From an uncultured Microbacterium sp. (GTDB lineage Bacteria; Actinomycetota; Actinomycetes; Actinomycetales; Microbacteriaceae), in NCBI GenBank assembly GCA_937926065.1, contig CALANM010000165.1:1-6685 (forward strand): DNA of 6,685 bases. Direction: 5' to 3'. Shown piece after piece: positions 1 through 5,389 of this stretch. Positions within the stretch are counted from its first letter, which is position 1. Every line of letters begins with the position of its first letter. A program made the position numbers and the translations under genes. Under the pieces are notes generated by a model. It ran no database searches and was not told the origin of the DNA. It saw nothing but the letters and a program-made list of their open reading frames with translations.

Positions 1-263
1 GGGTCGGCGAGCGCGGCGCGCTCGTGTCGGGCGGACAGGCGCAGCGTCTGGCCCTCGCCCGCGCCCTCTTGCATGGCTTCGACGTGCTCGTGCTCGACGA
101 GCCGACGGCGGGCGTCGACCCCGCAGCATCCGACGCCCTGCTCACCGATCTGCTGTCGGCGGTGTCGCCCGGCCAGGCGGTCGTGCTCATCTCGCACGTC
201 GCCGTGCCCGACGGCCTCGTCGACCGCACCGTGCGCCTGGCATCGGGCCGTCTCGTCGCCTGA
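1..263 (+). CDS. cydC: ABC exporter ATP-binding subunit, CydC-like, C-terminal fragment (5' truncated)
   Basis: This is the last 86 or so residues of an ABC-transporter nucleotide-binding domain; the rest lies left of the window. The first complete codon is at base 3 and the stop is TGA at 261-263. In order one sees the lead-in VGERGALVSGGQ, which contains the ABC signature (VSGGQ in place of LSGGQ), the helix QRLALARALL, the Walker B segment VLVLDEPT with its catalytic Glu, the D-loop region AGVDPAA, and the H-loop His in VLISHVAV. The GERG-SGG lead-in and the ending without a further domain resemble CydC, which with CydD exports glutathione and cysteine from the cytoplasm and is needed for cytochrome bd assembly. 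That assignment is an inference from a fragment; another fused permease-ATPase exporter is possible. The GTG at 24 inside the signature motif is not a real start. Identity as an ABC ATPase is very secure, cydC is moderate. Confidence 0.72.
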   Translation, partial: VGERGALVSGGQAQRLALARALLHGFDVLVLDEPTAGVDPAASDALLTDLLSAVSPGQAVVLISHVAVPDGLVDRTVRLASGRLVA

Positions 264-273
264 TCGGCGCAGC

Positions 274-279
274 TAGCAT
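274..279 (+). promoter_or_regulatory. TAGCAT -10 box, leaderless promoter of the S4 gene
   Basis: TAGCAT matches the actinobacterial TAnnnT -10 pattern and is followed by exactly six bases before the GTG at 286. Transcription would then begin at or next to the start codon. No TTGACA-like -35 box is visible at the usual distance. The GAGGG just before the GTG is too close to act as a normal Shine-Dalgarno site. Transcription start is inferred, not measured. Confidence 0.6.
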
Positions 280-285
280 CGAGGG

Positions 286-513
286 GTGACCGACTCCACT
301 CCCATCGACGACGTGTCCATCGGCGGCGACATGATCCGCCTCGGACAGTTCTTGAAGTTCGCGGGGCTGCTCGACTCGGGCGGCGACGCGAAGGAGGCGA
401 TCATCGACGGCTTCGTGACCGTCAACGGCGAGGTCGAGCGCCGCCGCGGGCGTCAGCTGGTCGACGGCGACGTCGTCGAGACCGGGGGCCGCGCCGCTCG
501 CGTGCGGCCCTGA
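286..513 (+). CDS. Small S4-domain RNA-binding protein
   Basis: A 75-residue protein that is almost entirely one S4 RNA-binding domain (residues about 15-66). The pattern is typical: IRLGQFLKFAGLLDSGGDAKEAI forms the two helices, then DGFVTVNGEVERRRGRQLVDGDVV forms the strand-turn region that contacts RNA. The Gly-Arg-rich stretch ERRRGRQ is the likely RNA-facing surface. Stand-alone S4 proteins of this size (YbcJ/YaaA/RlbA-like) bind structured RNA and are linked to the ribosome or replication-gene neighbourhoods; the exact target here cannot be told. The GTG at 286 is chosen because a TAGCAT box ends six bases upstream; the Met at residue 16 is a less likely start since it would trim the N-terminus close to the domain. 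It lies 22 bases after the ABC gene on the same strand but appears to have its own promoter. It converges with the GNAT gene, with 15 bases between the two stop codons. Confidence 0.88.
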   Translation: MTDSTPIDDVSIGGDMIRLGQFLKFAGLLDSGGDAKEAIIDGFVTVNGEVERRRGRQLVDGDVVETGGRAARVRP

Positions 514-528
514 GCGAGCCGCCGAGCG

Positions 529-1128
529 TCAGCGGAGGTCGAGGGCGAACGCCTGCACGCCGGGGTGCGACGGCACCGGCACGAACCCGAGCCGCGTGTA
601 GAAGGCGAGCGCACCCGTGTTCTCGGCGGATGCCACCAGGTGCAGCCCCGTCACGCCACGCTCGCGCAGCGCCGCGGTGAACGTCTCGATCAGCCGGCGG
701 CCCCACCCCTGCCCCTGTGCCTCAGGGAGCAGGTCGATGTGCAGGTGCGCTGGATGCTCGTCGCCGTACGGCTCGGTGCCCGCGCGTCTTCCGTGGGCGT
801 AGATGAGCGTGCCGTCCTGCCGCGTGACCTCGGTCTCGGGCTTCGGCCACCGCTGCGCGAACCGCGGCCACCACTCGGTCGCGAACCAGTCCTCGAACGC
901 GCGCGTGTCGGGCGTGCCGACGATGTAGCCGACCGGCGTGCCGCCGTCTGACTCGACGACGAACGCGAGGTCGGGATGCCGCGCGACGTACGGCAGCACG
1001 AAGACCGCCGCCCAGATGTCGTCGTCTTCGAAGACGCCCGTCGCGTCGGCGCCGGCGTCGGCGGTGCGCAGGCAGATCTCGGAGAGGGCAGGCTCATCGC
1101 CGGGACGGAAAGGGCGGATGTGCGGCAT
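529..1128 (-). CDS. GNAT-family N-acetyltransferase, O-GlcNAcase C-terminal-domain-like
   Basis: A 199-residue cytoplasmic acetyltransferase that would transfer an acetyl group from acetyl-CoA to an unknown amine. The acetyl-CoA pyrophosphate loop is QGQGWG at residues 138-143 (Q-x-x-G-x-G), preceded by the strand HLHIDLLPEA; the second half of the fold ends with AENTGALAFYTRLGF (168-182), carrying the usual Asn and Tyr. The first half holds FVVESDGGTPVGYIVGTPDT (56-75) and an unusual insertion rich in Trp and Phe (DWFATEWWPRF) before a His-containing segment. That insertion and the AHLHIDLLP strand resemble the bacterial relatives of the acetyltransferase-like domain of human O-GlcNAcase, described from Streptomyces; this is recalled family knowledge, not a search. 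Start is ATG at 1128, supported by a TAGGCT box ending six bases upstream. It is transcribed towards the S4 gene and lies 51 bases after the DUF853 gene. Confidence 0.9.
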   Translation of the reverse strand: MPHIRPFRPGDEPALSEICLRTADAGADATGVFEDDDIWAAVFVLPYVARHPDLAFVVESDGGTPVGYIVGTPDTRAFEDWFATEWWPRFAQRWPKPETEVTRQDGTLIYAHGRRAGTEPYGDEHPAHLHIDLLPEAQGQGWGRRLIETFTAALRERGVTGLHLVASAENTGALAFYTRLGFVPVPSHPGVQAFALDLR

Positions 1129-1134
1129 CCGTGA

Positions 1135-1140
1135 AGCCTA
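1135..1140 (-). promoter_or_regulatory. TAGGCT -10 box, leaderless promoter of the GNAT gene
   Basis: Read on the minus strand, TAGGCT (1140 to 1135) is followed by six bases (TCACGG) and then the ATG at 1128. It lies in the 51-base gap after the DUF853 stop. No -35 box and no Shine-Dalgarno sequence are seen. The same geometry occurs at three other genes in the window. Confidence 0.6.
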
Positions 1141-1179
1141 CGGGGCGCGTCCGACGCCCGCGAGGAGAAGTCCGGGTGG

Positions 1180-3081
1180 TCAGCGGCGACCCGTGCCGAA
1201 CATGCCGCGGATGACGGAGTTGAGGATCGACTGCGTCGCCTTGGAGTTCAGCACCTGTTCGATCGGCGACGTCTCCTTCTTGCGCGTCGTGCGCGAGCGG
1301 GTCGATCCGCCCGTCGACTTCATGATCCGGTCGTACTCGCGCTGCCGCTCCTTCTCGGCCGCCGCCTCCGCCTTCGCGATCGCCGCCTGCTGCCTGGCAT
1401 ACTCGGCATCCGTCTTCGCCTTCTCCTTGGCGGCCTGCTCGGCGGCCTCCTTCTCGGCGGCGGCGTTCATCTTGGCGGTGAGGATCTCGCGCGCCGACTC
1501 ACGGTCGATCGCCATGCCGTACTTCGCCAGCAGCGGCGATGCCTTGACCGCACGCTCGATGTCGGGATCGGGCGTCGGCGTCATGAGGCCCTGCGGGGCG
1601 CGCAGGCGCGTCCAGGCGACGGGGGTGGGGGCGCCCTTCTCGCTCATGACCGTCACGATCGCCTCGCCTGTGCCGAGCTCCTGCAGCGTCCGCTCCAGGT
1701 CGTACCCGCTCTTCGGGTAGGTGCCGACGGTCGCGCGCAGCGCCTTCGCGTCGTCAGGAGTGAACGCGCGGAGGGCGTGCTGCACCCGTGAGCCGAGCTG
1801 GGCGAGCACATCGCCGGGCACATCCTTGGGCGTCTGCGTGACGAAGAAGACGCCGACGCCCTTCGACCGGATGAGGCGGACCGTCTGGGTGATCGCGGCG
1901 AGGAAGTCCTTCGACGCGTCTGTGAACAGCAGGTGCGCCTCGTCGAAGAAGAACACGAGCTTCGGCTTGTCGAGGTCACCCACCTCGGGCAGGATCTCGA
2001 ACAGCTCCGCGAGCAGATACATGAGGAACGTCGAGAAGAGGGCGGGCTTGTCCGCGACGCCCGGCACCTCCAGCAGCGAGATGATGCCGCGGCCGTCGGG
2101 AGCCGCGCGCAGGAAGTCGGTGACGTCGAACTCGGGCTCGCCGAAGAACACGTCGGCGCCGTCATCGGCGAAGGTGATGAGCTCGCGCAGGATCACGCCC
2201 GCCGTCGCCGCCGAGAGACCGCCGAGCTCCTTCAGCTCCCCCTTGCCCTCGTCGCTCGTGAGGTAGGTGAGCACCGCGCGCAGGTCGGAGAGGTCGACGA
2301 GGGCGAGTCCGTTCTCGTCGGCGTAGTGGAACACCAGCCCGAGACTCGACTCCTGCGTCGCGTTGAGCCCGAGCACCTTGCTCAGCAGCAGCGGCCCGAA
2401 CCCCGACACCGTCGCGCGCACGGGCACGCCCTTGCCGATGCCGCCGAGCGCGAAGTACTCGGTGACGGATGCCTCGGGCTTCCAGTCCTGGCCGATCGCG
2501 CGCGTGCGGTCGAGAAGCTTCTCGCTGGGCTCGCCGGGGGTCGCGACACCCGACAGGTCGCCCTTGATGTCGGCCGCGAACACCGGCACGCCCTTCGCCG
2601 CCAGCTGCTCGGCGAGCCCCTGAAGCGTGCGCGTCTTTCCGGTTCCGGTGGCCCCGGCGACGAGGCCGTGACGGTTCATCATCGCCAGGGGGATGCGGAT
2701 CTGCGCGCTCGGCACGGGCTCGGTGTTCATGAGCGCGCCCAGGTCGAGGGTCTCGGCGTCGAACGTGTAGCCCTTCGTGATGGCGGCGATCTCGTCGGCG
2801 TCGAGCGGACCAGCGGCCGTGACGGCGGCGGGCGCTTCCGTCGTCGGAACGTCGGTCTGGGGGACGACGGCATCCGGTTCCGCTTCCACAGCGGCGGTTC
2901 TGCCCGATGCGGCGGCGTCCGCCGCGGCGACCTGGTCCGATGCTGCGGCCTTGGCGGCTTCGGCCTCGGCGGCGGCGAGCGCGGCCTTGGCCTGAGCCAG
3001 CTTCAGCGCGGCCTCAGCGGCTTCAGCCTCGGCCTTGAGGCGCGCGAGTTCAGCGGCGGCGGCATCCTCTGACGCGGTCAT
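1180..3081 (-). CDS. DUF853/YjgR-type HerA-like ATPase with coiled-coil termini
   Basis: A 633-residue P-loop ATPase of the HerA/FtsK superfamily. Residues 1-50 are an Ala/Glu/Lys-rich coiled coil, 51-92 a low-complexity Ala/Pro/Thr linker, and about 95-500 the ATPase core. Walker A is GATGTGKT (143-150), followed by ADIKGDLSG (170-178), typical of DUF853; Walker B is LVFFFDEAH (375-383); a polar sensor strand VFFVTQTP (411-418) and SRVQHALRAFTPDD (431-444), with likely finger arginines, follow. Residues 535-590 form a second charged coiled coil, then a basic Ser/Thr/Arg tail (590-602) and a short conserved-looking C-terminal helix ending in GRR. HerA relatives are hexameric DNA translocases; E. 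coli YjgR, the best-known member, has no settled function, so DNA pumping is inference. No nuclease or NurA partner gene lies nearby. Start is ATG at 3081, supported by a TAGGCT box six bases upstream. The upstream PAP2 gene stops only four bases before this start. Confidence 0.93.
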   Translation of the reverse strand: MTASEDAAAAELARLKAEAEAAEAALKLAQAKAALAAAEAEAAKAAASDQVAAADAAASGRTAAVEAEPDAVVPQTDVPTTEAPAAVTAAGPLDADEIAAITKGYTFDAETLDLGALMNTEPVPSAQIRIPLAMMNRHGLVAGATGTGKTRTLQGLAEQLAAKGVPVFAADIKGDLSGVATPGEPSEKLLDRTRAIGQDWKPEASVTEYFALGGIGKGVPVRATVSGFGPLLLSKVLGLNATQESSLGLVFHYADENGLALVDLSDLRAVLTYLTSDEGKGELKELGGLSAATAGVILRELITFADDGADVFFGEPEFDVTDFLRAAPDGRGIISLLEVPGVADKPALFSTFLMYLLAELFEILPEVGDLDKPKLVFFFDEAHLLFTDASKDFLAAITQTVRLIRSKGVGVFFVTQTPKDVPGDVLAQLGSRVQHALRAFTPDDAKALRATVGTYPKSGYDLERTLQELGTGEAIVTVMSEKGAPTPVAWTRLRAPQGLMTPTPDPDIERAVKASPLLAKYGMAIDRESAREILTAKMNAAAEKEAAEQAAKEKAKTDAEYARQQAAIAKAEAAAEKERQREYDRIMKSTGGSTRSRTTRKKETSPIEQVLNSKATQSILNSVIRGMFGTGRR

Positions 3082-3085
3082 GCGC

Positions 3086-3766
3086 TCAGCCTAGCGAGCG
3101 CTCCCGTTCCAGCATCACGGTGAATGCGCCCGCGACGACGAGTGCCGCTCCGGCCCCGAACAGCGCACCGCCCACGGTGTCGCTCAGCCAGTGCGCGTGC
3201 ACATGCGTGCGGCTGAAGGCCATCGCGAAGACCCACGCACCGCCGACCAGGGCGACCCACAGCCGGGGGAAGACGATGACGGCGATGACGGCGATCGTCG
3301 CCGCGTTCGCGGTGTGCCCCGAGGGGAAGGAGCCGTGATCGGAGATGACGAGCATCTCTTCAGGGCGCACGCGTCCGAACATCGACTTGACCAGCTGCAC
3401 GACGGCGACGCTCACGATCGAGGCGGCGAGGAACACGAGCGCCGAGCGCGGCCGGCGCGCCAGCACGAGCAGCAGCGCACCGCCGAGCGGCACGACATAG
3501 GTCGCGAACCATCCGCCGCCCAGGAAGTCGAGCGCGAACGCGATCGGCACGAATCCGGGGTTCCACGAGCCCATGGCGCCGTTCCACCACGCATCGAGGT
3601 CGATCGGATCGGCCTCGGACGCGATCAGGATGCCGAGAACCGCGCCCAGCGCCATGAGCAGCACCCCCACGACGACCCTGCGCAGCGCGATCGTGATCTC
3701 GACGTCGGTCGTGGGCAGGCGGCGCGGGCGGTCTGCGGGCGCGTCGGCGGTCGCGGGGGCGGTCAT
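3086..3766 (-). CDS. PAP2-family membrane phosphatase
   Basis: A 226-residue integral membrane phosphatase of the type-2 phosphatidic-acid phosphatase family, likely removing phosphate from a lipid phosphate such as phosphatidic acid, a phosphatidylglycerol phosphate or undecaprenyl pyrophosphate at the outer face of the membrane. All three catalytic motifs are intact: K-x6-RP at residues 127-135 (KSMFGRVRP), PSGH at 148-151 with the general-acid His, and SR-x5-H-x3-D at 185-196 with the nucleophilic His192 and Asp196. About six hydrophobic helices are visible, for example around 30-50, 88-102, 108-127, 155-168, 170-183 and 198-216. The first 28 residues are a Pro/Arg/Asp-rich cytoplasmic tail. 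The start is ATG at 3766, with a TAGTCT box ending six bases upstream. The substrate cannot be deduced from sequence or neighbours. Confidence 0.94.
   Translation of the reverse strand: MTAPATADAPADRPRRLPTTDVEITIALRRVVVGVLLMALGAVLGILIASEADPIDLDAWWNGAMGSWNPGFVPIAFALDFLGGGWFATYVVPLGGALLLVLARRPRSALVFLAASIVSVAVVQLVKSMFGRVRPEEMLVISDHGSFPSGHTANAATIAVIAVIVFPRLWVALVGGAWVFAMAFSRTHVHAHWLSDTVGGALFGAGAALVVAGAFTVMLERERSLG
3088..3093 (-). promoter_or_regulatory. TAGGCT -10 box of the DUF853 gene, overlapping the PAP2 stop codon
   Basis: On the minus strand TAGGCT (3093 to 3088) is followed by GAGCGC and the ATG at 3081, again six bases. The box is built from the last codons of the PAP2 gene (CTA GGC TGA), so the promoter lies inside the end of the upstream gene. 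This allows the ATPase gene to be transcribed independently although it is only four bases downstream of PAP2. Read-through from PAP2 remains possible. Confidence 0.58.
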
Positions 3767-3772
3767 GCCCTC

Positions 3773-3778
3773 AGACTA
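3773..3778 (-). promoter_or_regulatory. TAGTCT -10 box, leaderless promoter of the PAP2 gene
   Basis: On the minus strand TAGTCT (3778 to 3773) is followed by GAGGGC and the ATG at 3766. The spacing of six bases predicts that transcription begins at the start codon. No convincing -35 box is seen upstream. Confidence 0.6.
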
Positions 3779-3790
3779 TGCGGCGGCCTC

Positions 3791-3837
3791 GGCATCCTGA
3801 GAGGGGGTTGCGTTCCCCCGCTGCGGCCCTCGATGCC
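3791..3837 (-). terminator. GC-rich stem-loop region after the MFS gene, possible terminator
   Basis: The 105-base gap between the MFS stop (3872) and the PAP2 start (3766) holds nested inverted repeats. The inner one is five G and five C (3803-3807 with 3815-3819) around a seven-base loop. An outer pairing joins GGCATC (3791-3796) and GAGGG (3801-3805) to the contiguous CCCTCGATGCC (3827-3837). The two structures compete for part of the same bases. There is no U-run, as is common for terminators in high-GC actinobacteria, so the call rests on position and stem strength only. Confidence 0.35.
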
Positions 3838-3871
3838 CCCCGCCACGGGCAGGGGATGCGGTGGAGCCGGC

Positions 3872-5197
3872 TCAGGGCGCGAGGCGCTCGACGGTCTTCG
3901 GCCGCACGATGATCCACAGCGACAGGATGCCGATGACCGCGCACCCGACCATGACGGTCGCCATCGTGGTGGCGGTGATGCCGGCGTCCTTCGCGATCCA
4001 GCCGACGAGCGGCGAGACGACTCCGGCGACGCCGAAGTTGGTGGCGCCCACGATCGACTGCGCCGTGCCGGCCGCGTTTCCATGACGGTCGAGCGCGAGC
4101 ACCTGAACGCAGGGGAACGTGAACCCGCACGCGGTCATGAAGATCCACAGCGGGACGACGGTGCCCCACAGGCCGAGACCGAGCTGGTCGGTGACGATGA
4201 TCGCGGCGCCCGCCGCCAGCAGCACGGCAGTCGAGCACGCGAGCACCCACTGCGGTCCGAAGCGCGCCGCGAGGCGGGATGCCGTCTGCACGCCCGCGAC
4301 GACGCCGAGGGAGTTCACCGCGAACAGCAGGCCGTACTGCTGCGCGTCGAACGCGTAGGTCTCCTGGAACAGGAACGGCGACGCCGACAGATACGAGAAC
4401 AGGCCCGAGAAGGTCATGCCTCCGATGATGAGGACGCCGATGAAGACACGGTCGCTGAAGACGCTGCGGTAGCGCTGCCACACCGTGGTCGCGCCCCGCT
4501 CCTGGCGGCGTGCGGGAGGGAGGGTCTCGGGCACGAGCGCGATCGCCGACACCAGCATGATCGCCCCGTAGGCGGCCAGCACGACGAAGACCCCGCGCCA
4601 CGGCATGACCAGCAGCAGCGCTGACCCGACGAGGGGCGCGAGCACGGGCGCGACTCCCGACACGAGAGCCAGCCGCGACAGCATGACCACGAGCCGCTTT
4701 CCGCCGAACAGGTCGCGCACGATCGCCGCCGCGACGACACCGCCTGCCGCGGCTCCCGCACCCATCACGACGCGAGCCACCGACAGCAGCTCGAGCGACG
4801 GCGCGACCGCCGCCGCGACGCTGGCCACGACGTGCAGCGCCGTCACCGACAGCAGCGGGATGCGGCGGCCGACCTTGTCGCTCAGCGGCCCGACCACCAG
4901 CTGACCGAGGGCGAATCCGATCATGGTGCCGGTGAGCGTGAGCTGGATCGCGGCGGCGGACGTGTGGAAGTCCTGCTGCAGCAGGGGGAACGCCGGCAGG
5001 TAGAGGTCGACGGTGAAGGGGCCGAGCGCTGTGAGGGCTCCGAGCAGGATGACGTAGACGACGCGACGCGCGGTCGAGATGCGGTCGCCCGGGTGGAGAA
5101 CGATGGGCGCCGTCTCGGGGCGGCTGCCGAGGGTGCGGATGGCCCCCGTCGCGGTGCGGGACTGCTGGGGAAGTCGAATGGTGTCGGTGTCGCGCAC
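3872..5197 (-). CDS. Bcr/CflA-type MFS multidrug efflux transporter
   Basis: A 441-residue 12-helix major-facilitator transporter, most like the Bcr/CflA drug:proton antiporters that expel chloramphenicol, bicyclomycin and similar compounds. The family signature in TM1 is present, GALTALGPFTVDLYLPAFP (53-71), with the membrane-embedded acidic Asp64 expected to carry protons. The loop after TM2 has motif A as GPLSDKVGRR (103-112). The antiporter motif-C region, SGVAPVLAPLVGSALL (180-195), is followed by the Bcr-typical PWRGVF (199-204). The actual drug is unknown. The N-terminus carries about 42 polar residues before TM1, longer than usual; nevertheless the GTG at 5197 is the only start codon between the upstream in-frame stop (inside the TATGAT box) and TM1. 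A possible AGGA ribosome-binding sequence lies four bases before it. It is divergent from the DUF3105 gene, and a palindrome near the predicted transcription start suggests repressor control. Confidence 0.92.
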   Translation of the reverse strand: MRDTDTIRLPQQSRTATGAIRTLGSRPETAPIVLHPGDRISTARRVVYVILLGALTALGPFTVDLYLPAFPLLQQDFHTSAAAIQLTLTGTMIGFALGQLVVGPLSDKVGRRIPLLSVTALHVVASVAAAVAPSLELLSVARVVMGAGAAAGGVVAAAIVRDLFGGKRLVVMLSRLALVSGVAPVLAPLVGSALLLVMPWRGVFVVLAAYGAIMLVSAIALVPETLPPARRQERGATTVWQRYRSVFSDRVFIGVLIIGGMTFSGLFSYLSASPFLFQETYAFDAQQYGLLFAVNSLGVVAGVQTASRLAARFGPQWVLACSTAVLLAAGAAIIVTDQLGLGLWGTVVPLWIFMTACGFTFPCVQVLALDRHGNAAGTAQSIVGATNFGVAGVVSPLVGWIAKDAGITATTMATVMVGCAVIGILSLWIIVRPKTVERLAP

Positions 5198-5240
5198 GAT
5201 GTCCTGGGATCTCGGCTGGGCCGGTCGGGGATGCCGGTCT

Positions 5241-5252
5241 CGAATCGATTCG
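5241..5252. promoter_or_regulatory. Perfect 12-base palindrome, candidate operator of the MFS gene
   Basis: CGAATCGATTCG reads the same on both strands. It lies in the untranslated leader of the MFS gene, about 5-16 bases downstream of the transcription start predicted from the TATGAT box. A repressor dimer bound there would block the exporter gene, a common arrangement for drug-efflux genes. No regulator gene is present in the window, so the binding protein is unknown and chance occurrence is not excluded. Confidence 0.4.
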
Positions 5253-5262
5253 GCAGCGTTCG

Positions 5263-5268
5263 ATCATA
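5263..5268 (-). promoter_or_regulatory. TATGAT -10 box of the MFS gene
   Basis: Read on the minus strand, TATGAT differs from the TATAAT consensus by one base and is the most AT-rich hexamer of the divergent region. Transcription would start near 5256, giving a leader of about 59 bases before the GTG at 5197, unlike the leaderless genes nearby. No good -35 box is found 16-19 bases upstream. Confidence 0.5.
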
Positions 5269-5320
5269 ACGCTTTCCCAGCCAACGCCCGTATGCGTGCG
5301 AATAGGATCGACAGTGCCCG

Positions 5321-5347
5321 CAGGGCGGCGGGCTAGACTCCGCCCTG
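5321..5347. repeat. 8-base inverted repeat bracketing the TAGACT box
   Basis: CAGGGCGG (5321-5328) and CCGCCCTG (5340-5347) are exact reverse complements separated by 11 bases, and those 11 bases contain the TAGACT hexamer. It lies upstream of the DUF3105 gene, between divergent genes, where a terminator is not expected. It could be an operator covering the -10 box or an RNA/DNA hairpin near the transcription start. GC-rich sequence makes such repeats fairly easy to form by chance. Confidence 0.4.
5334..5339 (+). promoter_or_regulatory. TAGACT -10 box, candidate promoter of the DUF3105-DUF305 pair
   Basis: TAGACT has the same TAG-n-n-T form as the leaderless boxes in this window. Here it lies 50 bases before the ATG at 5390, so transcription would start near 5346 with a leader of about 44 bases. 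A second, more distant candidate is TAGGAT at 5303-5308. A TCGACA sequence 20 bases upstream of TAGACT is a poor -35 match with overlong spacing. Confidence 0.42.
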
Positions 5348-5389
5348 TCTGCCCGGCCGACACGAGAGCCCGAAAGCCGAGATCACCGA

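Noticed and set aside
496..519. Six-base stem (GCTCGC with GCGAGC) overlapping the S4 stop, as a terminator between convergent genes
   Set aside because: Short stem with a 12-base loop, no T-run, mostly inside coding sequence; expected by chance in such GC-rich DNA.
1933..3072. Long plus-strand open frame (379 codons) opposite the ATPase gene
   Set aside because: It is an antisense shadow caused by high GC: rich in Arg, Glu, Gly and His, with no recognisable domain, while the opposite strand has Walker motifs and normal codon use.
3191..4624. Plus-strand open frame of 477 codons crossing the PAP2 and MFS genes
   Set aside because: The translation is Arg/His/Asp-rich low complexity, it runs through two genes and their intergenic region, and both opposite-strand genes have intact family motifs.
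5263..5279. GGGAAAGCGTT-like sequence (minus strand) as a LacI-family operator half
   Set aside because: The other half does not match when aligned around the central CG, so there is no real dyad.
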